A stretch of 57,582 nt of DNA from Shewanella sp. HN-41 (lineage in GTDB: Bacteria > Pseudomonadota > Gammaproteobacteria > Enterobacterales > Shewanellaceae). Location of the stretch: contig NZ_AFOZ01000038.1 in the NCBI RefSeq assembly GCF_000217915.1, positions 1 through 57,582 of the forward strand, given 5' to 3'. Made by a program: the position numbers and the translations under genes. Below are positions 46,357 through 57,432 of this stretch, in pieces (the stretch's first letter is position 1; each line of letters opens with the position of its first letter). The notes below the pieces were generated by a model. That model did no database searches. It was not told the origin of the DNA and was given only the letters and a program-made list of their open reading frames with translations.

Positions 46357-47343
46357 TTGACCACTAAACGTATTGCCGTTACCCCAGGTGAACCTGCAGG
46401 TATCGGCCCCGATTTAGTCGTACAACTGGCTCAGCAGGCTTGGCCCGCTGAGTTAGTCGTTTGTGCGGATCCCGAATTATTGGCAAGTCGTGCGAAACGA
46501 CTCGGTCTACAAGTGGCTTTTCGTCCCTATCAGCCAGATCAAGCGCCAAGACCTCAAGTGGCTGGCACCTTAACCATAGCGCCATTCAAATTAGTCAGCG
46601 AAGCCGTATGTGGCCAACTCGATGAGCAGAACAGTGCCTATGTAGTTGAAACCCTCCGTTATGCCGGTGAAAAAAACATGAGCGGCGAGTTTGATGCCGT
46701 TGTCACGGGCCCGGTACATAAAGGGATTATTAATCAGGCAGGCATTTCCTTTAGCGGTCATACGGAGTTTTTTGCTCACCAAGCAAATTGCCCCGATGTG
46801 GTAATGATGCTAGCAACACCTGGATTACAAGTCGCGCTAGTCACCACCCATATTCCGCTGGCCTATGTGGCAAAGGCGATTACACGCCAAAGGTTGCACC
46901 ATATCATCAAGATTTTACATGCCGACCTTATCAGTAAATTTGGCATTACCTCACCTAAAATCTATGTCTGTGGTTTAAATCCCCATGCGGGTGAAGACGG
47001 GCATTTAGGGCGGGAAGAAATCGATGTGATCATTCCTGCATTGAATGAGTTAAGGGAAGAGCATCAAATGAATATTGTCGGCCCATTACCGGCCGATACC
47101 CTATTCCAACCCAAATATCTACAGGACGCCGATGTCGTCTTGGCCATGTACCATGACCAAGGCTTACCCGTTCTCAAGTCACAGGGATTTGGCAAATCGG
47201 TAAACATCACCTTAGGTTTACCTTATATTCGTACCTCGGTTGACCATGGTACGGCGCTCGATCTCGCGGGTACAGGCAAGGCCGATATCGGTAGTTTTGT
47301 CTGTGCTCTGAATAAAGCCATTGAGTTATCCTCAAAAAACTAA
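46357..47343 (+). CDS. pdxA: 4-hydroxythreonine-4-phosphate dehydrogenase
   Basis: 328 residues from TTG 46357. Family motifs: [38 protein letters not shown] (metal-binding His), [15 protein letters not shown] and [17 protein letters not shown]. It oxidises 4-phosphohydroxy-threonine in pyridoxal-5'-phosphate synthesis. surA-pdxA-rsmA-apaG-apaH is the same order as in E. coli. Confidence 0.95.
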   Translation: MTTKRIAVTPGEPAGIGPDLVVQLAQQAWPAELVVCADPELLASRAKRLGLQVAFRPYQPDQAPRPQVAGTLTIAPFKLVSEAVCGQLDEQNSAYVVETLRYAGEKNMSGEFDAVVTGPVHKGIINQAGISFSGHTEFFAHQANCPDVVMMLATPGLQVALVTTHIPLAYVAKAITRQRLHHIIKILHADLISKFGITSPKIYVCGLNPHAGEDGHLGREEIDVIIPALNELREEHQMNIVGPLPADTLFQPKYLQDADVVLAMYHDQGLPVLKSQGFGKSVNITLGLPYIRTSVDHGTALDLAGTGKADIGSFVCALNKAIELSSKN

Positions 47344-47358
47344 ACGATTACATTATTA

Positions 47359-48165
47359 ATGAGCAACAAAGTACATTTAGGCCACACGGCCAGAAAGCGT
47401 TTTGGACAAAACTTCTTAACCGACGGCAATGTGATTAACCGCATTGTGGGCGCTATTGCCCCCGATAATGACCATGTGATGGTGGAAATCGGCCCAGGCC
47501 TTGGCGCCCTAACTGAACCCGTCGCACTCGCAGTCGATAATTTAACCGTAGTGGAATTAGACCGCGATCTGGTTGAACGTTTGCACCAACATCCGGTTCT
47601 TAAGGATAAGTTGACTATTCACCAAGGCGACGCCCTGCAATTTGACTTTAGTCAGCTCAGCGTTCCTGGTAAAAAACTCAAAGTTTTTGGTAACTTACCC
47701 TATAACATCTCAACACCACTGATGTTCCACCTGTTCGAATTTGCCGAGCAGATTGAAACCATGCACTTTATGCTGCAAAAGGAAGTCGTCCTACGCTTAT
47801 CGGCAAGCCCAGGTTGCAAAGCCTATGGCCGTTTAACTGTTATGGCGCAGTACTTCTGCCAAGTGGTGCCTGTACTGGAAGTACCGCCCCACAGCTTTAC
47901 GCCAGCCCCTAAGGTGGACTCTGCGGTTGTACGGCTCTTACCCTATGCAGAAAAGCCTTTCCCATGTAAAGATGTGAACGTGCTGCGTCAGCTTTGCACT
48001 ACTGCATTTAATATGCGCCGCAAGACATTGCGCAATAACCTCAAACATATGCTGAGTGATGCCGAATTTGAGCAATTAGGAATCGATCAAAGCCAGCGAC
48101 CGGAGCAAATCAGCGTCGAGCAATATGTGGCAATGGCGAACATGGTATGTGATAAAAAAGCTTAA
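47359..48165 (+). CDS. rsmA: 16S rRNA dimethyladenosine transferase
   Basis: 268 residues. The SAM-binding motif is [13 protein letters not shown], and the adenine-binding catalytic motif NLPYNIST sits near residue 114. It dimethylates A1518 and A1519 in the 3' end of 16S rRNA. The C-terminal helical domain ([15 protein letters not shown]) is typical. It is the KsgA enzyme; loss gives kasugamycin resistance in E. coli. Confidence 0.97.
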   Translation: MSNKVHLGHTARKRFGQNFLTDGNVINRIVGAIAPDNDHVMVEIGPGLGALTEPVALAVDNLTVVELDRDLVERLHQHPVLKDKLTIHQGDALQFDFSQLSVPGKKLKVFGNLPYNISTPLMFHLFEFAEQIETMHFMLQKEVVLRLSASPGCKAYGRLTVMAQYFCQVVPVLEVPPHSFTPAPKVDSAVVRLLPYAEKPFPCKDVNVLRQLCTTAFNMRRKTLRNNLKHMLSDAEFEQLGIDQSQRPEQISVEQYVAMANMVCDKKA

Positions 48166-48220
48166 TTAGGCTAAGAATGTTGGGCACTCAATCGTGCCCA
48201 ACATCATTGCAGGAATGAAA

Positions 48221-48601
48221 ATGAGCGCATTGGATACCTCTATTCGGGTCGAAGTCAAAACTGAGTACATTGAACAGCAATCCTCCCCCGAGGATGAGAA
48301 ATACCTCTTCAGTTACACCATCACCATTATTAACCTCGGCGATCAAGCGGCAAAGCTTGAAACCCGCCATTGGATCATCACCGATGCCAATGGTAATACC
48401 AGTGAAGTTCAAGGCGTGGGTGTTGTGGGTGAAACACCGACAATCCCCCCGAATACTGCTTATCAATATACTAGCGGCACTGTACTCGATACCCCCCTTG
48501 GCATCATGCACGGCACTTATGGTATGGTCAGCGAATCAGGGGAGCGCTTTCAAGCGATCATTAACCCCTTCCGTTTAGCAACTCCTGGCCTGTTACATTG
48601 A
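48221..48601 (+). CDS. apaG: ApaG domain protein
   Basis: 126 residues from ATG 48221, with AGGA upstream; earlier in-frame starts are too close to the ribosome-binding site. Beta-sandwich fold of the ApaG/DUF525 family, with RHWIITDANGNTSEVQGVGVVGE and SGTVLDTPLGIMHGTYGMV. It binds pyrophosphates in some species and its role is unknown. It lies between rsmA and apaH as in E. coli. Confidence 0.92.
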   Translation: MSALDTSIRVEVKTEYIEQQSSPEDEKYLFSYTITIINLGDQAAKLETRHWIITDANGNTSEVQGVGVVGETPTIPPNTAYQYTSGTVLDTPLGIMHGTYGMVSESGERFQAIINPFRLATPGLLH

Positions 48602-48622
48602 TTTAGCTGTAGAAAGGATATT

Positions 48623-49486
48623 GTGGCCCATTATTTTGTTGGTGATATTCAAGGCTGTTTCGTCGAATTACAGAGATTACTCGCTAAAGTCGACTTTAAT
48701 CCATCCCGAGATGAACTTTGGGCTGTGGGAGATCTGGTCGCCCGAGGTCCAGACTCATTAGCAACACTGCGTTTTTTTCAATCCTTAGGCGATGCGGGCA
48801 AAAGCGTTCTCGGTAACCACGATCTGCATTTACTCGCCCTCCATGGCAGACTCAAGCGGGATAAACCCAGCGATAATCTCACCCCCCTATTAAACGCGCC
48901 CGATATTTCTGGTTTGATCGACTGGCTCAGGCAACAGCCGTTAATGCGTGAATTGCCTGAACATAAGGTGATAATGACCCACGCAGGAGTCCCGCCGCAG
49001 TGGTCATTAGAAGTACTAAGGCAAGAATCCTTATTGGTGAGTCAAGCCCTCAAACAGAGCGACTATCTCGACGCTCTTATTAGCCAAATGTACACTGACA
49101 CCGCAGAACGCTGGGAGCCGAGCGCCATCGGCATCAATCGCCTACGTTTTTGTATCAATGCCTTGACTCGCATGCGCTATCTCTATGTCGATGGCCACTT
49201 AGACTTTGACTGTAAACAACCGCCCGAGGATTGCACTAACCCACAGTTACGCCCTTGGTTTGAATTTACATCACCGCTACGTCAAAGTCACACATTAGTC
49301 TTTGGCCATTGGGCTGCCTTAATGGGGAAAGTCGACGATCCCCAATTAAAAGCGTTAGATACTGGATGCTGCTGGGGTGAATACCTTACTCTATGGCATC
49401 TTGAAAAAGACCAAAAAATTACCCAAAAAAGGTTAAAAAGAGTTAAACTAAAGTCGACTATGGTCGATAAACGACTGTGCGCCTAA
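48623..49486 (+). CDS. apaH: Diadenosine tetraphosphatase (symmetrical)
   Basis: 287 residues from GTG 48623, preceded by AAGGA. Metallophosphatase motifs: VGDIQGCFVEL, VGDLVARGPDS and LGNHDLHLLAL. It hydrolyses Ap4A to two ADP and removes NpnN caps from RNA in E. coli. It is the last gene of the lptD-to-apaH cluster. In E. coli folA lies next to apaH; here a chemoreceptor and a DUF3718 gene lie between them and folA is on the other strand. Confidence 0.95.
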   Translation: MAHYFVGDIQGCFVELQRLLAKVDFNPSRDELWAVGDLVARGPDSLATLRFFQSLGDAGKSVLGNHDLHLLALHGRLKRDKPSDNLTPLLNAPDISGLIDWLRQQPLMRELPEHKVIMTHAGVPPQWSLEVLRQESLLVSQALKQSDYLDALISQMYTDTAERWEPSAIGINRLRFCINALTRMRYLYVDGHLDFDCKQPPEDCTNPQLRPWFEFTSPLRQSHTLVFGHWAALMGKVDDPQLKALDTGCCWGEYLTLWHLEKDQKITQKRLKRVKLKSTMVDKRLCA

Positions 49487-49543
49487 GTCCTGAATTTTAT
49501 AATCTTTTCATTTGGAAAAATATAATAATAACCGGAGTATCCT

Positions 49544-51565
49544 ATGAAAGTTAATGTAGCCACCAGAGTTATTGGCGGGTTTAGCATTGTTACGCTTTTA
49601 CTTGTGTTGTTAGGATTTACCTCCTATCTAACGAATATAAGCCTCAAAGATAGTTCGGCCATGATGCAAGAATTAAGCTTGCCAGCACTTAAGGCCACTA
49701 ACCATCTCACCGAGAGTTTGAGTGAGCAACAACGTCAGGTTCTTATCGCCTATCACGCCCCCAAAGCGGCTAATATTCCCGATATTCGTCGGGTATTAGA
49801 TGAACATAGCAGCCAATTCAAGAGCGAGATCGTTAATCTCACTCAATTAGTCAAAAGCCAAACAAATTTACCTTCTCTAATCTCTCAACTGAGTGACAGC
49901 TTCTCCGCCTTCGAACGCGATAGCCTCGCGATGTTTACTGAACGCGAAGCAGCACTGAGCAAGCAAGAACAATTAGTTGGCTTGAAGAAAAAACTCGAGA
50001 ATGCCGCAGATGATGCCTCCTCGGTTCTCCTCGATGTGATCGATCTTGAAACCAGCCAAAATCCGGATGCCCAGAGCCTTGCGGCATCGGCAAGCGCGAT
50101 AGACACCAGTCTTGGCAACCTTATTACCACAATTGCCGATTTAGTCAGCAACGATGAAATGAGTAAGCATGAACTGATCTCAAAAGAACTCGATTACACC
50201 CTAGGCGAAACTAAAAATAGACTCGACTATGTCAATCGCCATGCACAGGACATCATTGATGCAGATACCTTAAAATCCATTAATGAGGATATAGGTAAAG
50301 TGCTAGCCCTCTTCGAAGGGCCAAACTCGATGTTGTTACTGAAATCAAGCCAATTAAAACACACTCAAACATCGAACAATCAACTGACTATTATTGAAAA
50401 GGATGTGAAAACCATCAACCGCAATATGGAAGATGTCAGCAATAACATCGAGTCAGTTGCGGCCAATATGAGCCAAGAAACCATAGCGAAAATTGACTCG
50501 GCAAGTTTTAGAACCATCATAGTCGTACTGATTGCGATAGTGGCAGCTATTATCATCAGTATCGCCGTCGTTAGTCCATTAAAACGCTCACTAAATCAAG
50601 TGAATAATGCCCTTAATGTCCTCGCCTCCGGTAATTTAACCCATAAGCTAGATGACTCGGGCCACGATGAATTTGCTGAGCTCGCTAAAAACTGCAACCG
50701 CCTTGTGGATAGTCTACGAGGGTTGATTATTGGCATTCTAGATCGCTCGAACCAACTGGCTGCCGCCGCGGAGCAAACCTCAGCCATCACAGCGCAAACC
50801 ACCTCTGGCATCCAGGAACAAAAGAGCCAAGTTGATCAAGTCGCTACGGCAACAACCGAGCTAAGCTCGAGTGCACAACAGGTTTCACTGAGTGCCGATC
50901 AGGCGCTGGAGCAGATAAAACAAGCCGATCAAGAAACCCAGCATATGCGCGCCATCGCCGAAGAGAACAAACGCACTATCTTGGCCTTAGCCGATGAAGT
51001 ATCAAAAGCGGGCCTAGTGATCAACAAAGTACAATCCGACAGTGCCTCAATAGGCTCGATTCTCGATGTTATTCGCGGTATTGCCGAGCAAACCAACCTG
51101 CTAGCACTGAATGCTGCGATTGAAGCGGCGCGGGCCGGTGAACAAGGACGAGGCTTCGCCGTGGTAGCGGATGAAGTACGAAGTCTTGCTTCTCGCACCC
51201 AAGTTTCCACCCGTGAAATCCAGCAAATGATTGAAGTGCTACAACAAGGGGCAGAGCAAGCCGTAGCAGCCATGGATATGGGACGTGCCCAAGCAAACGC
51301 CTGTGTGGAAAAAACCGAGCAGGCCAACTTAGCCTTGGAAACTATCAGCCAATCGGTGCATAAGGCCTATGATTCGGGAACCCATATTGCCCATGCCGCG
51401 CAGGAACAAAACCTAGTGAGTCAACAGGTATCTGAGAAACTGGAACATATTGCAGCAATCTCCGAAGAAACAGCCATAGGTGCCGACCAAACGGCTCAGT
51501 CGAGTCATCAGGTAGCTAAATTAGCCGAAGAACTGCAAGCTTCCGTTGGCGAGTTTAGAGTCTAG
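49544..51565 (+). CDS. Methyl-accepting chemotaxis protein (large periplasmic domain)
   Basis: 673 residues. Preceded by CGGAGTATCCT. TM1 (about 9-30), a roughly 295-residue helical periplasmic domain (likely a helical bimodular HBM-type sensor, inferred from length and helicity), TM2 (about 325-345), HAMP ([26 protein letters not shown]) and the signalling tip [21 protein letters not shown]. No pentapeptide tail. Strong terminator after the stop. HBM sensors of this kind bind organic acids or amines in Pseudomonas. Confidence 0.93.
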   Translation: MKVNVATRVIGGFSIVTLLLVLLGFTSYLTNISLKDSSAMMQELSLPALKATNHLTESLSEQQRQVLIAYHAPKAANIPDIRRVLDEHSSQFKSEIVNLTQLVKSQTNLPSLISQLSDSFSAFERDSLAMFTEREAALSKQEQLVGLKKKLENAADDASSVLLDVIDLETSQNPDAQSLAASASAIDTSLGNLITTIADLVSNDEMSKHELISKELDYTLGETKNRLDYVNRHAQDIIDADTLKSINEDIGKVLALFEGPNSMLLLKSSQLKHTQTSNNQLTIIEKDVKTINRNMEDVSNNIESVAANMSQETIAKIDSASFRTIIVVLIAIVAAIIISIAVVSPLKRSLNQVNNALNVLASGNLTHKLDDSGHDEFAELAKNCNRLVDSLRGLIIGILDRSNQLAAAAEQTSAITAQTTSGIQEQKSQVDQVATATTELSSSAQQVSLSADQALEQIKQADQETQHMRAIAEENKRTILALADEVSKAGLVINKVQSDSASIGSILDVIRGIAEQTNLLALNAAIEAARAGEQGRGFAVVADEVRSLASRTQVSTREIQQMIEVLQQGAEQAVAAMDMGRAQANACVEKTEQANLALETISQSVHKAYDSGTHIAHAAQEQNLVSQQVSEKLEHIAAISEETAIGADQTAQSSHQVAKLAEELQASVGEFRV

Positions 51566-51581
51566 ATTTAAGCACTATGTC

Positions 51582-51614
51582 AATGAAGGGCCGCAATGCG
51601 GCCCTTCATTTTTT
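51582..51614 (+). terminator. Intrinsic terminator of the second chemoreceptor
   Basis: Perfect 13-bp stem AATGAAGGGCCGC / GCGGCCCTTCATT, 3-nt loop, then T-tract. Confidence 0.92.
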
Positions 51615-51657
51615 ATCCACTCGAACACAAGATCCGCTTTGTATGTTTCAGGCATAA

Positions 51658-51683
51658 AAATGCCGAATATATATTCGGCATTT
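51658..51683. terminator. Palindromic terminator for the DUF3718 gene
   Basis: A 26-nt perfect palindrome (AAATGCCGAATAT / ATATTCGGCATTT). On the complement a T-run follows it, placing it as the terminator of the DUF3718 gene at 51757-52173. Confidence 0.75.
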
Positions 51684-51756
51684 AATTGGGATGGGCCTTA
51701 ACAGGCCAATAAAAGGGTAAATCTATTGATGGCTTGTTTATTCACTAAGATTGCGA

Positions 51757-52173
51757 TTATTCTTCTTCGCCACCCGCAGCTGCGCCTAAACGTTCTTTAA
51801 TTGCCGCTGTGATTGGGCTAGCACCATGGCCATTACCCTCTGCCCATGCTTGAATAGTCATACCGTCCGCTTCGGGAACACTCAGTTCAGTAACCGATAA
51901 ACGCTTCGCCACAAACTCACCAGCATCGTTGGCATTCGCGCCATAGGCAGTACGCAATAGGCTTTGACCATCACAGCTGATACCGCTATAAATCTGACGT
52001 AATTTAACGCGGCTTTCTTTTAATTTTTTACGTAAACGGTTCTTATCATTCGCTTTTACATAGTCGCAGATACTGGCAACTAAGGGATCTGCTTCGGCAG
52101 CTTCTGCCGTTGCAGGAACAGAAACATAGCTAAAACCGATGAGTGCAGCCAAGGCTACAGGCATAAGACGCAT
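51757..52173 (-). CDS. DUF3718 secreted protein
   Basis: 138 residues. A signal peptide (MRLMPVALAALIGFSYVSVPATA, possible cut near AEA) is followed by LVASICDYVKANDKNRLRKKLKE and SRVKLRQIYSGISCDGQSLLRTAY, the DUF3718 core with two cysteines that could pair. It has an Ala/Glu-rich C-terminus. Function unknown; the family is found in Shewanella and relatives. Confidence 0.82.
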   Translation of the reverse strand: MRLMPVALAALIGFSYVSVPATAEAAEADPLVASICDYVKANDKNRLRKKLKESRVKLRQIYSGISCDGQSLLRTAYGANANDAGEFVAKRLSVTELSVPEADGMTIQAWAEGNGHGASPITAAIKERLGAAAGGEEE

Positions 52174-52319
52174 CCGATACTCCTTAAATACTTTCTTATA
52201 ATTTTGTTATCAATTCAGTATGGTCTGTATAGATATCTAACGGATATTAGCCTCTTTGATGTTAGCGTTTGGCGATAAACCTCGATAACCCAATTCAGTT
52301 ATTTCAGTTTGGCCAACAC

Positions 52320-52877
52320 TCAATACCCAACATCATCTAATACCTTAGACACATTGACAATCCATACGCACAGGGTACACAACAGAGCAGGTAATTTAAC
52401 ATTTTTTGCCAAATTGATAAAGCGATATTCCAGCCCATCGGCATTTATACTAGACAAGGATTCCGTTTCCTGCCAATTATCCACACTCCATTCAGGGAAA
52501 TAGGTATCGCCTTCAACCTCTAAATCAATTTGGGTTAAGTAGAGAATATCAGCCTGGGGCAATAATTCGGCGTAGAGCTGTCCACCGCCGATCACCACTA
52601 ATTCTTCACAATCACCCGCGGCTTGCTTTGCTGCATCGAAGGACGTCACACAGGTGACCCCCTCAATAACGAGATCGATTTGACGCGAAATCACAATATT
52701 GTGTCGTCCAGGAAGCGGTCTACCTATGGATTCAAAGGTTTTGCGTCCCATCACCACGGGTTTGCCTAAGGTCATAGCTTTAAAGTGGCGTAAATCTTCT
52801 GGAAGATGCCATGGCATTTTATTGTTTTTTCCAATGACTCGATTGTTTGCCATCGCGGCTATCATAGCAATGCGCAT
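52320..52877 (-). CDS. folA: Dihydrofolate reductase, C-terminus extended by frameshift
   Basis: Reduces dihydrofolate to tetrahydrofolate with NADPH. Starting at ATG 52877, behind AGGAG (GTG 52883 is less likely), the protein is 185 residues, longer than the usual 159-160. Conserved IAAMANNRVIG, MPWHLPEDLRHFKAMTLGKPVVMGRKTFESIG and VIGGGQLYAELLPQAD are intact. The usual end appears as EYRFINLAK, after which the frame runs on into 25 hydrophobic residues. A run of six A (complement, about 52403-52408) sits at that point: one more A would give AKKC-stop, the expected end. Confidence 0.9.
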   Translation of the reverse strand: MRIAMIAAMANNRVIGKNNKMPWHLPEDLRHFKAMTLGKPVVMGRKTFESIGRPLPGRHNIVISRQIDLVIEGVTCVTSFDAAKQAAGDCEELVVIGGGQLYAELLPQADILYLTQIDLEVEGDTYFPEWSVDNWQETESLSSINADGLEYRFINLAKNVKLPALLCTLCVWIVNVSKVLDDVGY

Positions 52878-52907
52878 GCTCACTCCTGTGTTGTGGGGAT
52901 ATTAGAA

Positions 52908-53381
52908 TTATTGAATAACGGGACGAGTCCTAAAATACAGCAAACTTGGCAACGCGAGGCCGACCGATAAAGCACCCAAGATGAAGACGGTTTTTAAACC
53001 ATTACTGATCACTTGTCCCGTCAACTCTTGACTCACCTGCGACTGGGCCGTCAACTGCACTAAGGCAATCACAGTATTAAAGGCATAGGTCCCAGGGATC
53101 ATGGGAATAATGGCTGCCACAGCGTACATCAAAGGTGGCGCTAAGTGACGCTTGGCAAATCCGATAGTGATAGTGCCCACGAGCGCCGCAGCCGCAAATG
53201 TTGCCCACTCGATGGGAAGACCAAATTGCAGCATTAAGGTACGCGAGCTATGGCCTATCGCCCCAGCTAAGGCACAGTAGGGTAAGAAACGCTTGGGTAC
53301 ATTAAATACCATGGCGAAACCAACGGCCGGAATGGCTGAAAAGAAAGCGTCATGGAGCAGTATCGTCAACAATTCCATCAT
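52908..53381 (-). CDS. yjjB: ThrE_2-type exporter subunit YjjB
   Basis: 157 residues, four TM helices, of the ThrE_2 (YjjB) family. With YjjP it forms an exporter reported to move succinate in E. coli. The start overlaps the yjjP stop, so the two are translationally coupled. Confidence 0.87.
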   Translation of the reverse strand: MMELLTILLHDAFFSAIPAVGFAMVFNVPKRFLPYCALAGAIGHSSRTLMLQFGLPIEWATFAAAALVGTITIGFAKRHLAPPLMYAVAAIIPMIPGTYAFNTVIALVQLTAQSQVSQELTGQVISNGLKTVFILGALSVGLALPSLLYFRTRPVIQ

Positions 53382-54139
53382 AGAAAAATACCGCCAAGTT
53401 GCATCGCAATAGTAATGCCAATCACAGATGAAACCGTCAACAAGGTCGCGTGCCCCCAGCGGGAGATGCCTACGTTCATATGCCCTTTCACCATATCCGA
53501 AATCGCATTAATCATCGGAAAACCGGGCACTAACATTAGCACACTGGCCGCCATTGCGGACTGCGGAGTTTCGCTTAGGGAAAACAGATACCCAGTTTGG
53601 GCAATTAAGCTGATCACAAAAGCCGTGACAGCAAAATTAACTAGTAAGTTAAAGTGACGTTTAGCAATCGCTAAACGAACCGTCATCCCGACTGCCGAGG
53701 CAAAAAAAGTAATCACACTTGCCGCTATATCACCGCCAAATAGGTGACAAAAGCTCGCACATGATAAACCTATCATAGGTATGACAAGCGATGGAGGATA
53801 GGTTCTAGGCTCAATACGAGCAAGACGCTTACGGACTTCATTCGGTCCATATAAGCCCTTTTCGACCAATAAGCAGATGCGTTGTAATTCACAGACTATG
53901 GTCATATTAATGCCATGCTCACGAATACGACGGGTTGTTGTGATGCAACGACCGTGAACCAAACTGGTCAATACGAGGGAATTTGAGGAAATAGAAAGCT
54001 CAACGCTGGCTAGACCTAAAGCCTGACCTAGGCGCTGACTGATTTCTTCAACTAAATCAGATTCTGCACCGTAGGCCAGTAACAGTTGTGCTACGCGCAC
54101 AACCTGTCGAGTAATATCATTTTGAGTATCAGCGTACAC
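53378..54139 (-). CDS. yjjP: ThrE-type exporter subunit YjjP
   Basis: 253 residues from GTG 54139. An N-terminal cytoplasmic part (VVRVAQLLLAYGAESDLVEEISQRLGQALGL, SLVHGRCITTTRRI) precedes five TM helices. ThrE family. The overlap with yjjB and conserved order identify the pair. Substrates may be succinate or amino acids. Confidence 0.87.
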   Translation of the reverse strand: MYADTQNDITRQVVRVAQLLLAYGAESDLVEEISQRLGQALGLASVELSISSNSLVLTSLVHGRCITTTRRIREHGINMTIVCELQRICLLVEKGLYGPNEVRKRLARIEPRTYPPSLVIPMIGLSCASFCHLFGGDIAASVITFFASAVGMTVRLAIAKRHFNLLVNFAVTAFVISLIAQTGYLFSLSETPQSAMAASVLMLVPGFPMINAISDMVKGHMNVGISRWGHATLLTVSSVIGITIAMQLGGIFL

Positions 54140-54166
54140 GAAGTTCTCAAAACTAAGACATGAGTA

Positions 54167-55363
<1,197 letters not shown>

Positions 55364-55485
55364 TTATACCGTCTAACTTCATCGGCCGCCAAAAAACTCG
55401 AGATACTTTGCTCCCAATCTTACCTGCCAACACCCTCAATCCGGTAATAATTTACCAAATTCACCATTGATGCAGTGTAAATAGA

Positions 55486-55524
55486 AGCATAAAAAACAGA
55501 AAGCCCCACCAATGGCGGGGCTTT
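55486..55524 (-). terminator. Intrinsic terminator after rpmA
   Basis: On the complement AAAGCCCC / GGGGCTTT with one interior mismatch, followed by a T-rich tail (TTTCTGTTTTTTA). It separates rplU-rpmA from obgE. Confidence 0.82.
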
Positions 55525-55548
55525 AACAGTATAAGCTAGGTTCGAAAA

Positions 55549-55806
<258 letters not shown>

Positions 55807-55817
55807 TTAGACTCCTA

Positions 55818-56129
55818 TTATGCGTTGATAGCAGTAATTTTAACTTCAGTGAACCACTGACGGTGGCCCATTTTCTTGTCGTGGTGCTTACGACGACGGA
55901 ACTTAACGATAGTTACTTTCTCGCCACGACCGTGACTTACTACTTCAGCAACGACTTTACCGCCAGCTACTAAAGGAGCACCAACGTGCACAGTTTCACC
56001 GTCAGCGATCAATAAAACTTGATCAAATTCAACGGTTGAACCAGTTGCAACTTCTAATTTTTCTAAACGAACTGTGTGGCCTGGGGCTACACGGTGTTGT
56101 TTACCACCACTTTGAAAAACAGCGTACAT
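55818..56129 (-). CDS. rplU: 50S ribosomal protein L21
   Basis: 103 residues with the usual [17 protein letters not shown] start and a basic C-terminus ([17 protein letters not shown]). First gene of the rplU-rpmA operon, divergent from ispB as in E. coli. Confidence 0.97.
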   Translation of the reverse strand: MYAVFQSGGKQHRVAPGHTVRLEKLEVATGSTVEFDQVLLIADGETVHVGAPLVAGGKVVAEVVSHGRGEKVTIVKFRRRKHHDKKMGHRQWFTEVKITAINA

Positions 56130-56216
56130 AGCTATTTTACTCCGATATTCCTAACACGCTGGCTCGCACTTTGGGGAGGCAGGGCGCTACAAAAACTTTA
56201 TTGACAATGGGCGCGG

Positions 56217-56245
56217 AGTTTACGCGAAGAATCTATTTCTGGCAA
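56217..56245 (-). promoter_or_regulatory. rplU-rpmA promoter with GC-rich discriminator
   Basis: On the complement, TTGCCA (56240-56245), exactly 17 nt, then TAAACT (56217-56222), followed by CCGCGCCC, a GC-rich discriminator typical of growth-rate-controlled ribosomal promoters. Confidence 0.68.
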
Positions 56246-56403
56246 GCCCTAATTAGGAAAGAATAAAAAAAGGCCGGAATAACTCGCACATTAGTAGTGC
56301 TAGTGCTGTCATATGTCGGAATTTTAGGTAAAATTCATTCTATATAACACGTGAGCCTAAAATAGAGGCCGGGTACGTAATGGCCCCACAACCAGAGTCT
56401 ATT

Positions 56404-57375
56404 ATGGATTTAAACGCTATTCGTCAACTGGCTGACACTGATATGCAAGCAGTCAATCAGCTGATATATAAACAGTTGGAGTCAGATGTCGCCCTGATTA
56501 ACCAGCTAGGTTTCTACATTATTAATGGTGGTGGTAAACGTCTTCGTCCTTTACTGTCCGTACTCGCGGCACGCGCTGTAGACTACGAAGGTGAAGCCCA
56601 TCTCAAGCTGGCTGCGATTATAGAATTTATTCATACCGCATCGCTACTCCATGATGATGTGGTCGATGAATCGACCCTCAGACGTGGCCGCGAAACGGCG
56701 AATGCGCTCTTTGGTAATAGCGCCAGTGTATTAGTGGGGGACTTCCTTTATACCCGCTCATTCCAAATGATGACCGAGCTCGACAGCATGCGCGTACTGC
56801 GTGTATTAGCCGATACCACCAACGTATTGGCTGAGGGCGAAGTATTGCAACTGATGAATTGCAATGATCCTAATACCTCAGAAGAAAGCTATATGCGGGT
56901 CATTTACTGTAAGACTGCCAAGCTATTCGAAGCGGCCACCTTACTTGCTGCCGTGTTAGCAGGAGCAACACCCGAGCAAGAAGCCGCATTAGGCGACTAT
57001 GGTAAATATTTAGGCACAGCCTTCCAATTGACGGACGATTTGCTCGACTACACCGCCGATAGTGAAGAGTTAGGCAAGAATATTGGTGATGACCTTGCTG
57101 AAGGTAAACCTACCTTACCGCTGATCTACGCCATTGCCCACGGCACAGAAGAAGAGCAGCAGCTTATCCGCCAAGCGATTGAGCAAGGCGATGGCACCCA
57201 TGCGATTGAGAAAATCGTTGCCGCCCTGCATCACTGCGGCGCGCTCACCTACACTCAGCAAAAAGCCATTGAAGAGTCAAACAAGGCCATTGCAGCGCTT
57301 GCGGTATTACCCGACAGTGACTTCAAAGCCGCATTGATCTCACTGGCAAAAATCTCTGTAGATCGTAACCACTAA
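56404..57375 (+). CDS. ispB: Octaprenyl diphosphate synthase
   Basis: 323 residues from ATG 56404, the E. coli length; an in-frame ATG at 56380 has AGAGG upstream and cannot be excluded. Trans-prenyltransferase motifs: GGGKRLRPLL, first DDxxD in LLHDDVVDES, second in LTDDLLDY. It makes the ubiquinone side chain. It is divergent from rplU, with a good terminator. Confidence 0.95.
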   Translation: MDLNAIRQLADTDMQAVNQLIYKQLESDVALINQLGFYIINGGGKRLRPLLSVLAARAVDYEGEAHLKLAAIIEFIHTASLLHDDVVDESTLRRGRETANALFGNSASVLVGDFLYTRSFQMMTELDSMRVLRVLADTTNVLAEGEVLQLMNCNDPNTSEESYMRVIYCKTAKLFEAATLLAAVLAGATPEQEAALGDYGKYLGTAFQLTDDLLDYTADSEELGKNIGDDLAEGKPTLPLIYAIAHGTEEEQQLIRQAIEQGDGTHAIEKIVAALHHCGALTYTQQKAIEESNKAIAALAVLPDSDFKAALISLAKISVDRNH

Positions 57376-57394
57376 GTAACTGCGATATATCAAT

Positions 57395-57425
57395 AAAAAG
57401 GCCTTACACTGTAAGGCCTTTTTAT
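57395..57425 (+). terminator. Intrinsic terminator of ispB
   Basis: 13-bp stem AAAAAGGCCTTAC / GTAAGGCCTTTTT, 3-nt loop, T-rich tail. Confidence 0.9.
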
Positions 57426-57432
57426 TTTTGAG

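Noticed and set aside
48188..48578. Frames overlapping apaG on both strands
   Set aside because: apaG itself has family motifs, a ribosome-binding site and conserved synteny; the others are shadows.
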